A stretch of DNA of 64,000 bases, from the NCBI GenBank assembly GCA_040766745.1, contig JAXGPX010000003.1, forward strand, positions 132,879 to 196,878, read 5' to 3'. Each line of letters starts with the position of its first letter. Position 1 is the stretch's first letter. Below are positions 23,786 to 33,512 of the stretch, piece after piece. Origin of the DNA: JAXGPX01 sp040766745. Its GTDB lineage: Bacteria; Bacillota; Sulfobacillia; Fermentithermobacillales; Fermentithermobacillaceae. Below the pieces are notes generated by a model. The model was given only the letters and a program-made list of their open reading frames with translations. It ran no database searches and was not told the DNA's origin. Both the position numbers and the translations under genes were made by a program.

Positions 23786-25888
23786 GTGAAGTTCTCTAAA
23801 GGTCGAAAGAACCTTAAGGATACAGGCCCGCTAAAAGGAACTGCGCCAGGAGCACCGAACAGCCTGGCAAGGGCCACGGGGCTCGCCTGGTTACGTGCTA
23901 TCTTTGCACAAGGAATGCCTGAGAAGATGGCTACACTAAGCATTATCTGCCTCGGAATCGTGCCGGTTCTTACCGCTTTCGTCCTATTCGGTTCGCCTGG
24001 GATCAAAGAATATCCTCAACTTGAAGTCTACCAGGGAATTTTGAACTTCTCAGGCCAAAAAGCCTATGAACTCCTGGAAACATTAGTTACAGAGTATCCT
24101 AATAGGCAAGTAGGAACTGAAAACGCCCGTGATTCGGCCGAATGGATTGCCGGGCAATTTCGAAAACTTGGGCTTGAGACATATATTGAGGAATTTCGAT
24201 CCTTCGGAGTCAGAAGCGCAGTCGTACAAGGAGCAATGCAAGGAAACCTTGAAGTCATAGATTCAACCTTCTCCCCGGGCCGTCTGTTACAGAAATACAA
24301 CGGAATGAATGTTATTGGCGTAAGCCCAGGTAGATCAGATCAAAGAGTGATCATAGGCGCACACAGGGACATATTCGGGACTATTCAAGGGGCCGAAGAC
24401 AACGGTTCGGGGACAGTAACCATGCTGGAACTTGCACGGGCTCTTTCTTCCAAAGAACACTATTATACATACGTGTTTGTGTCATTTGACGGCGAAGAGG
24501 TAGGATTGCTTGGGTCGGCCAATTTTGCCTCTCGCCAGGGAGCACGCAAAATGACGGGGCAAGCAGCCCAAGCAACAGGAAAGGGTAGTATTGTTCTAGC
24601 AATGAGCCTGGACATGACCGGCTTCAAAGAAGCAACTTCCGTCGGATTTTATCAGTATTCATCAGGCCGGGGCAGCGCCCCTTTGTGGACATTTGCCCTG
24701 GGTAAGAGTGTCATAGATGCGGAAAGGCTGCCGGCATCGTTCTTCGGCCAACAAATTTCGGACAGTACAGAGGAACGATCCAATATCGATAACCGGCAGA
24801 AAGGTTCGTTTAACGCCAACCCTGCAATGATTTTTCTCAAAACAGTCTTTGAGAGGATCTCGGGACAGTGGAATACTGATTCCGGCCCATTTATCGAACG
24901 AAGCATTCCTGCAATTGGGATAAGAGTGGTTAGCATCAATCCCCAGGAACCGACGTTCGCCGAAGCCCCAATTCATACCCCAGACGATACAATTGACCAG
25001 GTAAGTGCAGAAACTCTTGAAATGGCCGGACGGTTTACAGAGAGATATATTGAAAGCCTGAGTCTCAACAACATTGGTTCCCGGCCAAGCCTTGTCAACA
25101 GCAGGTACTTCACGCACCTGGGAAGTGCCCATCTAAGTCCGCTGGCACTTTGCGCCTTCATACTGATTTCTTCAATGGCAGTTATACTGGTACCTGCTGT
25201 CTCACTGGCAGGTCTTGGAACAGGCCGGAGACCAGCCTTATGCAGCCTGTTTCGCGCAGAAAAGAACCGGTTAATAGCGGTAACTTCCATTTCCTTTCTG
25301 GCCGCAGCCGTTTGGCAGTCTTACAGGATTGAGTCTCTGCATACTGTTGCTTTCTGGGTACCGGGTCTAATATGGCTTTTGCTGATCGCCGGTGGTACTC
25401 TGGCGCTGCTGATAATCAGAAGGAGAATCATGCGGAGAATGGCAAAAGCCGGTGCATGTAACACTCACCTTGGCCCATCCTCGTTCGACCCGGATAATGG
25501 AGACCAACAGGCAGAACAACAAGAAAGAGACCACGTCAAGCCGGCAGGTGCTGAGTGGACCGGACGATGCCTACAATCCGGGTTACAGCAGGCAATGGTC
25601 GATGTCTTGCTCGGGCTGATTTTCACCCTTGAGGCAGTCTTGCTCAATCCGTTCATAGCCCTGGCATCAATTGCCATCCCAATGTTTGTTATAAACCGGC
25701 TGAATGCAGCCAGGCGCGGTAGAAAGTGGCTTCGTGTGAGCGCGGTTATCCTATGGACTGTGCTTCATGGCATATTGCAAGTATCTATGCTGGTACCCTA
25801 TGTGTTTTCACCAGGATCCACAGGCCTATTCGCCGCAATGTTCTTGGGGCAGGCATTATGGATGTACATAATTGTGTATGCCAGTTAA
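23786..25888 (+). CDS. Membrane-anchored M28-family aminopeptidase
   Basis: A 700-residue protein. One membrane segment (about 50-72) precedes an extracytoplasmic M28 zinc peptidase domain (about 85-430) with the di-zinc ligand set: H193 in GAHRD, D in GAEDNGSG, E-E in DGEEVGLLGS, D in LDMTG and H in IHTPDDT. After it come about six hydrophobic segments (about 450-700) with a hydrophilic loop near 550-590. M28 enzymes remove N-terminal residues from peptides. The soluble domain faces outward, so it probably trims external peptides. GTG 23786 is behind GGAACGGAG. A membrane domain of this size after the peptidase is less usual. Confidence 0.88.
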   Translation: MKFSKGRKNLKDTGPLKGTAPGAPNSLARATGLAWLRAIFAQGMPEKMATLSIICLGIVPVLTAFVLFGSPGIKEYPQLEVYQGILNFSGQKAYELLETLVTEYPNRQVGTENARDSAEWIAGQFRKLGLETYIEEFRSFGVRSAVVQGAMQGNLEVIDSTFSPGRLLQKYNGMNVIGVSPGRSDQRVIIGAHRDIFGTIQGAEDNGSGTVTMLELARALSSKEHYYTYVFVSFDGEEVGLLGSANFASRQGARKMTGQAAQATGKGSIVLAMSLDMTGFKEATSVGFYQYSSGRGSAPLWTFALGKSVIDAERLPASFFGQQISDSTEERSNIDNRQKGSFNANPAMIFLKTVFERISGQWNTDSGPFIERSIPAIGIRVVSINPQEPTFAEAPIHTPDDTIDQVSAETLEMAGRFTERYIESLSLNNIGSRPSLVNSRYFTHLGSAHLSPLALCAFILISSMAVILVPAVSLAGLGTGRRPALCSLFRAEKNRLIAVTSISFLAAAVWQSYRIESLHTVAFWVPGLIWLLLIAGGTLALLIIRRRIMRRMAKAGACNTHLGPSSFDPDNGDQQAEQQERDHVKPAGAEWTGRCLQSGLQQAMVDVLLGLIFTLEAVLLNPFIALASIAIPMFVINRLNAARRGRKWLRVSAVILWTVLHGILQVSMLVPYVFSPGSTGLFAAMFLGQALWMYIIVYAS

Positions 25889-25918
25889 AACAATTCTTCC
25901 GAACAATGTTTATGCGTT

Positions 25919-26227
25919 CTACAATAGCCTTACAACTGGGTGTTTTTCTGACGCAGCTGGGTCCCATTCATACCTGATGTCCAGCCTTTCAAGGAAACCA
26001 AGGGCCATAATGCATTGGTCTGCATCCATCTCTCCCCTGCACATCTTCTGGCGCAGGACTGATGCTACCTCAACAGGCAGAAACGAAGGCCCTACAAACT
26101 CGTGGCCGGAGTGGGCCCTCAACCAGAGCAAAGCTTTGTCGCTGTCGTCTTCACGAAGCTGTAGGCTGGGGCCGCAAATACTCTGGCCGTTGCAACCATA
26201 CCGGATAGGATTACAGGTTTTTCGCAC
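25919..26227 (-). pseudogene. Remnant of a VapC-type PIN-domain toxin
   Basis: The 102-codon frame contains the central part of a PIN domain: REDDSDKALLWLRAH, then FVGPSFLPVEVASVLRQKMCRGEMDADQC, then LERLDI. The first catalytic Asp (normally VVDASV) is not preserved; the frame reads CNGQSI there. The C-terminal third with the YDAxYLALA motif is missing. In another frame just downstream (25785-25967) NWHTQLC loosely recalls that segment, suggesting a frameshift. No antitoxin gene is present. Probably a decayed orphan toxin. Confidence 0.6.
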
Positions 26228-26282
26228 TTTGTACGATTAGTATAAGGATCTCGAATTTCCTTGAAAGGAGTCGAACGAAAAC

Positions 26283-27701
26283 ATGCGAAAAGCAAAAATC
26301 ACAGTAACATCGCTTTTGGTCCTGTCTCTGTTCCTGGGAACAGCAGTATTGGGCCTGGCTGCTCCTAAGCAGAAAAAAGCACGCCTATTCAGCGATGTTG
26401 ATCAGGCCGCCTGGGCGTTGCCTGACGTAGCGAAGATGAAAGCTATTCGTGTCATCAAAGGATACGACGATGGCACGTTCCGCCCTAATGACAGCATAAA
26501 GCGTCAAGACGCAGTCCTGATGGCTATCAGGCTGGTCGGGCTAGAGGAAGAAGCGGAAGAGGCATCAGACATTGAACTGCCGTTCAAAGATGCCGGCAAG
26601 ATTGCAGACTATGCAGAAAATGCCGTGGCCCTGGCATATGACCATGGATGGCTAGACCCTCTCTTCCCCGAGGCTGAAGGCGAGCAGTTCCAGCCACACA
26701 AGTCAGCCTCCCGCCTATGGGTCACGGTTATGCTGGTCAACGCCCTGACAGACGAAGACGCAGAAATTGATCTTGACGATGTAAGCCTTGACTTCAACGA
26801 CTCAGATGAAGTCGAGGAAGGCCTGGTCTGGTACGTCATCAAGGCCGTAGAACTTGGCCTGATCAAAGGATTTGATGATGGTACCTTGCAGCCCAACAAG
26901 CCGGTTACCAGGGCCCAAATGGCGGCGCTGCTTTCAAGAACCGATGATAACATGATGCTCTTTGAATGCAAGCACCAGCATAGGAACAGAGGTTTTGACG
27001 AAATCGAAGGCACTGTCATTTCGACGGTGTACGACCAAATTACCGTAGAAACCGAGGATCAGGAAACAGTAACGGTAAAATTCGCAACTGATGTCTCTAT
27101 ATTTATAGAAGAAGACGAAGCTACATGGGAAGATATTAAACCGGGCGACAAAGTCGAGATCAAGGTTGATGAGGACGGACTCGCTGTCTTCGTCAAAGTA
27201 GAACGGGAAGAAGACGAAGACGAAGAAGAGATAGAGTACAAGGGTATTGTTGCAGCAATCGCTCTACCCTCGGGAGAGACAGACGGATCAATCAGGATCG
27301 AAACTGAGGATGGCATCAAGGAATTCACGCTTCCTTCTGATGTGGAAGTCAAGGACGAGCTTGAACTTGCAGACGTTGAAGTTGGTATGAAGGTCGAAAT
27401 TGAGGTGCTACACGACACAGTCATAAAGATCGAAGTTGAAGACCTGGATGAGCATGATGACGGTGAGGAAGGCAAGGTTGAAAAGCAGTCCGGCAAGGTG
27501 GCTTCAATAACCCTGCCCGGGCCTGATACAGAAGGCTCAATCACCATCTACCTTGGTAACAGCAAGAACACCAGGACTTTCCGAGTTACCGCTGAAGTAA
27601 AAGTAGAGGGAGCCGATGACCTTACCGCCATCAAGGAAGGCGTCAAGGTAGAAATCAAGCTGTCAGGCGGCAATGTAATAGAGATCGAAGTGGAAGATTG
27701 A
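26283..27701 (+). CDS. SLH-domain surface protein with acidic beta-repeat region
   Basis: A 472-residue secreted protein. A signal peptide spans about 1-27. Three S-layer homology repeats follow (about 35-80, 90-125 and 175-220), with motifs IKGYDDGTFRPNDSIKRQDAV and IKGFDDGTLQPNKPVTRAQMAALLSR. They anchor proteins to pyruvylated wall polymers. The remainder is very acidic and has three DUF5666-like units (about 235-300, 315-370 and 390-470) of the form GxVxxI...TEDG..EFTLPSDVEV. AAAGGAG precedes ATG 26283 and a terminator follows. Likely a surface-layer-associated protein. Confidence 0.9.
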   Translation: MRKAKITVTSLLVLSLFLGTAVLGLAAPKQKKARLFSDVDQAAWALPDVAKMKAIRVIKGYDDGTFRPNDSIKRQDAVLMAIRLVGLEEEAEEASDIELPFKDAGKIADYAENAVALAYDHGWLDPLFPEAEGEQFQPHKSASRLWVTVMLVNALTDEDAEIDLDDVSLDFNDSDEVEEGLVWYVIKAVELGLIKGFDDGTLQPNKPVTRAQMAALLSRTDDNMMLFECKHQHRNRGFDEIEGTVISTVYDQITVETEDQETVTVKFATDVSIFIEEDEATWEDIKPGDKVEIKVDEDGLAVFVKVEREEDEDEEEIEYKGIVAAIALPSGETDGSIRIETEDGIKEFTLPSDVEVKDELELADVEVGMKVEIEVLHDTVIKIEVEDLDEHDDGEEGKVEKQSGKVASITLPGPDTEGSITIYLGNSKNTRTFRVTAEVKVEGADDLTAIKEGVKVEIKLSGGNVIEIEVED

Positions 27702-27748
27702 CCTGTAGATCCAAGTAAGACTGCTTACACCCAGTTGGGTAGGTGTCC

Positions 27749-27779
27749 AAGGAGGGGGCTACATGCCCCCTCCTTCTTA
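27749..27779 (+). terminator. Terminator after the SLH gene
   Basis: AAGGAGGGGGC / GCCCCCTCCTT stem (11 bp) with a 5-base loop and a CTTAAT tail, between convergent genes. Confidence 0.85.
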
Positions 27780-27899
27780 ATCTGGCTTGACAGACGGCCC
27801 AATGCTTAATACTCAGGTCATTCGGCCAAAGGCCCTGTATAAAGCGGATAAGCCCGTCAGGCCCGGCCACAAGAACCACATTCCTTTGCCTTTCAGATG

Positions 27900-29180
27900 C
27901 TACCCCGTGGTAATTACCACATCGTTCAGCGCCACATATGGATACGTCGCGTCGCCTACCGCCTTAGTATCTTTGCTCAAAGCTATCAGACGGTCCCTGA
28001 AATGCTCGAAGGAATTCAACGAAAACATGCAGTTCTTGACCCTGCCTGCGATTTTGCCTTTCTCAATCTTCAACCCAAGAGACACGGTGCCAGAGACGTT
28101 TCCGCCAAAGGGGTTACCGGTCCATGCACCCATTGTGACAAATACAATTAACCCAAAATCGATATCTGAGACAAGTTCATCGACAGATGCTTCTCCCGGT
28201 GTCAGGATTACTCTGTGAGGCTGAGGGCCGCTGCCGCTTCCATTCCCCGTAGGCTTTAAGCCGAGCTGCCTGGCTGTTTCGAGATCGGTCAACACCTGTC
28301 TTGGCACGCCCTTGTCGATAAGGACATTCCGCTGGGTAGGAACCCCTTCTCTGTCGAAAGGAGCGCTTGAGATCTCCCTGGGTAAGGTCCCGTCATCAAT
28401 CAGGGTCACCCTGGGATCCAGTATCTGCTCGCCAAGTTTCTCCTCAAGAGGCGAAATCCCCCGGGCAACAGCCTTACCATTAAGCGAAGCGATAAATGGG
28501 CGGATAAGGTTCCCAATTTGCCCAGGCGCGAATATAACAGGGTAAGCTCCAGGCTGTATATCAGTAGTCTCCTTGGACCACTCAAATAGCTTGGCAACCT
28601 CATTTTTGAGGCCCTCATAGTCAATGTCGTTAGCCCAGGAAGACCTGAATTCGCCAAAGCGGAGGAAGTCATCTCCTTGAATATACTGGGCACCAAGGGA
28701 AGCCCTAAACACTGTCTTCTTATATTTCCCGGAAAACCCATTGCTGTTTTGCAAAACCACTTCGACTTCCTGTGCGCCTACACTTGCAGATGCCCTGATG
28801 TTCTTGTCGATCCTGAGCAGGGACTGAAGCAGATCATCTCCGATGTCAATCATTTCCGGGAAATCTGTTTCCAAAACTCCAGGGCTGGCAAGTTCTATTT
28901 CGTTAAGTTCGGAAGGCCCGCGAAAACAGTAATCTACAGAAGTACCGTACTTTGAGAGCTCAAGAGCATCCTTGAGAAGCGTTGCTTCAGCGCCTGGTTT
29001 TGTGCCGGTAGAAGTAGCCATTTTGCCTGACTGGATAACCCTTACTGTACTCAGGCCATGACTGCTTTCGCTGGTGCCCTCAAACATACTGTTCTGAAAC
29101 CTAACACCCCGGGAGCGCAAAATTCTGCGGTGAAGTTCAGCCTGGACTCCCTCGGGAAGGCTCTTAAAAACGTCTGCCAT
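27900..29180 (-). CDS. tldE: TldE/PmbA-family protein, second copy
   Basis: A 426-residue TldE-type partner protein. Family features include RILRSRGVRFQNSMFEGTSE, YPVIFAPGQIGNLIRPFIASLNGKAV, LDPRVTLIDDGTLPREI and the C-terminal MGAWTGNPFGGNVSGTVSLGLKIEKGKI. No HExxxH motif is present. I place the start at ATG 29180, which overlaps the TAA of the upstream tldD (TAATG) and has GGGAGG upstream; the open frame reaches 29270 but inside tldD. It is only distantly similar to the 18.9-kb copy, so this looks like an old paralogue rather than a recent duplication. Confidence 0.88.
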   Translation of the reverse strand: MADVFKSLPEGVQAELHRRILRSRGVRFQNSMFEGTSESSHGLSTVRVIQSGKMATSTGTKPGAEATLLKDALELSKYGTSVDYCFRGPSELNEIELASPGVLETDFPEMIDIGDDLLQSLLRIDKNIRASASVGAQEVEVVLQNSNGFSGKYKKTVFRASLGAQYIQGDDFLRFGEFRSSWANDIDYEGLKNEVAKLFEWSKETTDIQPGAYPVIFAPGQIGNLIRPFIASLNGKAVARGISPLEEKLGEQILDPRVTLIDDGTLPREISSAPFDREGVPTQRNVLIDKGVPRQVLTDLETARQLGLKPTGNGSGSGPQPHRVILTPGEASVDELVSDIDFGLIVFVTMGAWTGNPFGGNVSGTVSLGLKIEKGKIAGRVKNCMFSLNSFEHFRDRLIALSKDTKAVGDATYPYVALNDVVITTG

Positions 29181-30556
29181 TACTTGCCACCTCCCACGAT
29201 GACGTTCTGAATTCTGATAGATGGGCATAACCCGCTGGTTGGAAGAGGCATTTGCCCGCCCTTGCCGCACCCGCCGGCACCGTCCCTTGCGTCAAGATCG
29301 TTTCCAACCATGTCGATATTCTGAAGGGTCATGAAAACATTTCCCATGAGTTTTACATCCTTGACCAATTCAGCCAGCTTGCCGTCGCGAATCATGAATC
29401 CGTGGCCTGCCATGAAGTTAAACATCTCGCCGTTAGTCTCGCCTCCGCCTGACCCTACAGCATACAGGCCGAGTTCTATGTCCTTGATCATGTCTTCAAA
29501 AGATGACTCGCCAGGTGCAATACAGGTGTTTCTCATACGCACCAGCGGAGGAAACGTGTAGTTCAGGGCACGGGCGCTGCCGGTAAGTTCCTCACCCATG
29601 ATTCCTGCAGTCTCCCTTGAATGAAGCCGTCCTACCAGCACACCGTCTTTCACCAGGTAAGCACGCTTTGCTCGGACCCCTTCATCGTCATATTTCAGAT
29701 AGCCGCGATTGCTGGGGTACTCCCCGGTATCGTAGATTGTCAAGATATCCCTGCCAAGCCTGCGCCCAAGGGTCATGGCTTTGGCAAGCCCGGGATTCTT
29801 GTATGCGTTGTCAGCCTCGCTGAGATGGCCAAAGGCTTCGTGAACGAAGAGCCCGGCTAGGGCAGGGTCGCAAACCACAGTATATACTCCTGCCTTCACC
29901 TGGGGGGCATCAAGCAGCCTCACAGCAAGATTGCAAGCTTCTCTTAACTCATCGCCGGCGTTAAGCATACAATCAAAGCCAATTGAACTGCCCCGGCCAA
30001 TTCTCTTGGAGACAGTGGTCATGCCTCTTCGGGCAGTAGCCCCAAGACTTGACCCTATGTCCAGTTTTTCCTGCCGTATGTATGTTCCCTCGCTGTTGGC
30101 AAAGTAAAGGTTTGTGAACCGTTCATTATACACAATCTGGACAGCTGTTATTGCAGAATCGTATCCGAGAATAGTGTCGCGGTAACCATTTAGGATCCTT
30201 ATCTTTTCGTCAAGACTGATACCCCGTGGGTCCAGCGAATAGTTGGGAACGTACTCATCTTCAATGACAGGCGCAGGAGCAAGTTTGCTCTCTCCTCCCT
30301 GTTTCTCACCGGTAAGCCTGGCCTGCCTGGCTGCAGACCTGACTGCATCTTTAAGATCATCTAAACCATTAAATGAAGACAACCCCCAGCCACCTTCGTA
30401 CAATGCCCGGACATTACCCCCGTAAGGAGTATCCCTGATTATCCGGTCCAGATCCTTACCCTGGTAGCTGATGGAAAGCAGTTCGCTCTCTTCGAAACGA
30501 ATTTCGCAATAGTCTACATCTGCCTGTCTGAGAGCATTTCTTAATGTATCTTTCAT
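29180..30556 (-). CDS. tldD: TldD-family metallopeptidase subunit, second copy
   Basis: A 458-residue TldD-type protein with the zinc motif HEAFGH (H239, E240, H244), then LSEAD, as in catalytic TldD subunits. Other family features are MRNTCIAPGESSFEDMI, the Gly-rich GSGGGETNGEMFNFMAGHGFMIRDGK and the C-terminal GKGGQMPLPTSGLCPSIR. AAAGGAGGTGAC precedes ATG 30556. It forms a two-gene operon with tldE. The HEAFGH and GGGETNGEMFNF motifs differ from the other copy, so the two pairs probably handle different peptides. Confidence 0.9.
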   Translation of the reverse strand: MKDTLRNALRQADVDYCEIRFEESELLSISYQGKDLDRIIRDTPYGGNVRALYEGGWGLSSFNGLDDLKDAVRSAARQARLTGEKQGGESKLAPAPVIEDEYVPNYSLDPRGISLDEKIRILNGYRDTILGYDSAITAVQIVYNERFTNLYFANSEGTYIRQEKLDIGSSLGATARRGMTTVSKRIGRGSSIGFDCMLNAGDELREACNLAVRLLDAPQVKAGVYTVVCDPALAGLFVHEAFGHLSEADNAYKNPGLAKAMTLGRRLGRDILTIYDTGEYPSNRGYLKYDDEGVRAKRAYLVKDGVLVGRLHSRETAGIMGEELTGSARALNYTFPPLVRMRNTCIAPGESSFEDMIKDIELGLYAVGSGGGETNGEMFNFMAGHGFMIRDGKLAELVKDVKLMGNVFMTLQNIDMVGNDLDARDGAGGCGKGGQMPLPTSGLCPSIRIQNVIVGGGK

Positions 30557-30863
30557 ACGATAAAGTCACCTCTTTCTGATTTGCTCAAGTCAGCCTTCTC
30601 GACACACGCGTTTTCCTTGCGGTTTTAGCCCAGTTTTGCCTGCAGTTCTTCAAACAGTTCTATGAAGCTGTTCTACAGAAACACCACTTGTTCCTTCCTT
30701 CGATACACGAAATGCTTTCTGCAAAGGAGATCATTGCAGGAACGGAGTAATATTCAACAAGATGAAAATTACTACACTAAAGCAGCTTCTGAACGAGGCT
30801 CAAATACTGTCATTGAAAAACTGACACGGACTGAGACTTAAGATCACTACGGGAGATGATGCA
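30557..30863. other. Divergent intergenic region, tldD / HerA-like ATPase
   Basis: About 300 bases that should hold divergent promoters. I see no consensus sigma-A pair and no strong repeat. A 20-codon frame at 30761-30823 lacks a good ribosome site and is probably chance. Confidence 0.5.
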
Positions 30864-33377
30864 ATGAATGCATATGAAAAATTAGGAGTCTTCTACCTGG
30901 GGCGCCCATATGACATGGCTGCGAAAAGCCCTCAAGAAGGGCTGTTATTGTATGATTCAAAGGATCTGGTTACTCACGGTGTATGCGTAGGAATGACAGG
31001 AAGCGGCAAGACCGGCTTATGCATTGCACTCCTGGAAGAAGCCGCAATTGATGGCATTCCTGCAATAGTCATTGACCCCAAGGGAGACATGGCAAACCTT
31101 CTCCTTACTTTTCCGGATCTAAGGCCCGATGATTTCCGGCCATGGATAAACGAAGACGATGCACGGAAGAAAAACCTCTCCCCAGATGAATATGCCGCAA
31201 CCCAGGCCCAACTGTGGAAGAAGGGTTTGGCCTCCTGGGGCCAAGACGATGAGCGCATCCGGCGCTTGAAAAACTCTGCCGAGTTCGTCATCTACACCCC
31301 TGGAAGCACTGCCGGAATCCCTGTTTCAATACTGAAGTCTTTTTCAGCTCCTTCAAGGGCAATCATAGAAGACACAGAACTCCTGACCGAGAGGGTCAGC
31401 GGGACTGCCAGCAGCCTTTTGGGCCTCATAGGCCTTACTGCCGATCCGATTAAGAGCCGGGAACATATTCTGATATCAACTATCCTGTACGGTGCCTGGC
31501 AGCAAGGCATTGACCTGGATCTGCCTACCCTTATACAGCAGATTAACTCTCCGCCGTTCAACCAGATAGGTGTAATGAGCCTGGAATCGTTCTTCCCGGC
31601 AGCCGAACGTTTCAAACTGGCTATTCAGTTCAATAACCTTTTGGCTGCACCAGGGTTTGCTGCCTGGATGCAGGGCGAACCTTTGGACATAGACAGCATT
31701 TTGCACACACCTTCGGGCAAGCCCAAAATATCCATATTCTCAATAGCCCACCTGAGCGATGCTGAGAGAATGTTTTTTGTGGCGTTGCTCCTTAACCAGG
31801 TTTTGAGCTGGACCCGGGTTCAGTCGGGCACCTCCAGCCTCCGGGCTATTCTTTACATGGATGAAATTGCAGGGTACTTCCCACCTGTTGCTAACCCTCC
31901 TTCAAAAGCCCCTCTTCTAACCTTATTGAAACAGGCCAGGGCATTTGGATTGGGAGTTATGTTAACCACCCAGAACCCTGTGGACCTGGATTACAAAGGC
32001 CTATCCAATACAGGAACCTGGTTCATTGGCCGGCTCCAAACCGAGCGAGACAAGATGCGGGTTCTCGACGGGCTTGAAGGAGCAGCCAGTACCCAGGGAA
32101 TGAATTTCGACAGGCGCCAAATGGAGCAGATCCTTGCCGGCCTGGGCCAAAGGGTATTCCTCATGAACAATGTTCACGATGATGCACCAACCATATTCGA
32201 AACCCGCTGGGTAATGTCGTATTTGAGAGGCCCGCTTACCCGGAATCAGATATCACAATTGACGGCATCCACGAAAATGCCTGAGCCTGCAATTCAGGCA
32301 CCGGCCACAGGGGCAGGCCAGTGGGCCTATCCGACAGGGGTTCCTTATACACCTCCAGGTACCGCCATTCCGTACGCAGCCCCAGGTACCGGCATTCCAG
32401 CGATGGCACCTGGGTTCGGCCCCCAGGCTCCGCAAATCCAGGCTCCCCAATCTCTGCCGCCGGCTGATGTCCCTGTCCTGCCTCCCGGTGTGAGATACGG
32501 TTTTCTACCGGCTCGCGGCGGGGCCGGCCGGTTGGTGTACAAACCTATGATACTGGGAAGCGCCCGGGTAGATTTCAGAGATACCAAAAGCAGGACTGAT
32601 GTAACCAAAAACTACGTTCTTGCTGCCCCTATCTCAGACGAAGCTATAGGCATTAACTGGGGTGCAGCCATGGAACTGGATAACGGCCTTTCGGAACTTG
32701 AACCATCACCCACTCCAGGAGTTGCATTTGCCGGCCTTCCAGCCTCAGCCGGCGTAGCCAAGAACTACACGGCATGGGCAAGGGACTTTGCTGATTGGTT
32801 GTACCGGACACAACAAGTAGAACTCATGGTGAGCCCAACCTTGAAGGTATACTCGGGTCCGGACGAGTCCGAACGTGACTTCCGGGTTCGCCTAGATCAA
32901 GATTTCCGGGAAAAACGGGATGAGGCTATAGATGCACTGCGCAAGAAGTATGCTGCCAAAATCGACTCGGCCATGGCAAAGGTTCAAAGGGCAGAAGACG
33001 CAGTTGACAGAGAGATGATGCAAGCCAAACAGCAGCAAATGCAGACAGCGATTTCTATGGGAGCAACCCTCCTTACTTCACTCTTGGGCAGCAAGAAGCT
33101 CAGCACCTCAACCCTTGGCCGGGCGACTACTGCAGCACGGGGGGCCAGCAGGTACAGTAAGGAGCAAAGTGACGTAAAGCGGAGTCAAGAGACGGCCGAA
33201 AGGTACCGTGAACAGCTCCAGGCCCTGGAGGATGAATTACAGGAGGAGACTGCTAAACTGACCGAAAAACTCAGCCCGCTCAATGAAAACTTCGATCGCC
33301 ACACTATCAGGCCGTATAAAAAAGACGTGTTAGTCGACACGGTGATGTTAGTCTGGGTACCTGTTCAAGCAAGGTAG
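30864..33377 (+). CDS. HerA/DUF87-like ATPase with C-terminal coiled coil
   Basis: An 837-residue ATPase. Walker A is GMTGSGKT at residues 43-50, followed by VIDPKGDMANLLLTFP, typical of HerA/FtsK-like pumps. Walker B is AILYMDEIAGYFPP near residue 330, and a sensor-like TTQNPVDLDYKG is near 371. A Pro/Gly/Ala-rich linker (about 480-545) follows the ATPase. The C-terminal part includes a predicted long coiled coil (about 685-830: RDEAIDALRKKYAAKID, then EQLQALEDELQEETAKL). HerA proteins translocate DNA or other polymers as hexamers, often with NurA nuclease, but no nuclease gene is adjacent. This large stand-alone form is widespread and uncharacterised as far as I know. It is monocistronic. 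Confidence 0.82.
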   Translation: MNAYEKLGVFYLGRPYDMAAKSPQEGLLLYDSKDLVTHGVCVGMTGSGKTGLCIALLEEAAIDGIPAIVIDPKGDMANLLLTFPDLRPDDFRPWINEDDARKKNLSPDEYAATQAQLWKKGLASWGQDDERIRRLKNSAEFVIYTPGSTAGIPVSILKSFSAPSRAIIEDTELLTERVSGTASSLLGLIGLTADPIKSREHILISTILYGAWQQGIDLDLPTLIQQINSPPFNQIGVMSLESFFPAAERFKLAIQFNNLLAAPGFAAWMQGEPLDIDSILHTPSGKPKISIFSIAHLSDAERMFFVALLLNQVLSWTRVQSGTSSLRAILYMDEIAGYFPPVANPPSKAPLLTLLKQARAFGLGVMLTTQNPVDLDYKGLSNTGTWFIGRLQTERDKMRVLDGLEGAASTQGMNFDRRQMEQILAGLGQRVFLMNNVHDDAPTIFETRWVMSYLRGPLTRNQISQLTASTKMPEPAIQAPATGAGQWAYPTGVPYTPPGTAIPYAAPGTGIPAMAPGFGPQAPQIQAPQSLPPADVPVLPPGVRYGFLPARGGAGRLVYKPMILGSARVDFRDTKSRTDVTKNYVLAAPISDEAIGINWGAAMELDNGLSELEPSPTPGVAFAGLPASAGVAKNYTAWARDFADWLYRTQQVELMVSPTLKVYSGPDESERDFRVRLDQDFREKRDEAIDALRKKYAAKIDSAMAKVQRAEDAVDREMMQAKQQQMQTAISMGATLLTSLLGSKKLSTSTLGRATTAARGASRYSKEQSDVKRSQETAERYREQLQALEDELQEETAKLTEKLSPLNENFDRHTIRPYKKDVLVDTVMLVWVPVQAR

Positions 33378-33390
33378 TATTGACTGGAAA

Positions 33391-33420
33391 GGAAAGGGCG
33401 GAGACCCTTCCGCCCTTTCC
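33391..33420. terminator. Hairpin between convergent genes
   Basis: 11-bp stem GGAAAGGGCGG / CCGCCCTTTCC with an 8-base loop just after the HerA-like gene. There is no T-run, but its position and stability suggest a terminator. Confidence 0.6.
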
Positions 33421-33512
33421 TGGTAAATCAGCATTTGTCGAATACCAGCGATGCGAGCTGCCGCATAATTCTTAAGTCCGCTTTCCGGTGTTAACTCCCG
33501 GTTACCCGTTCT

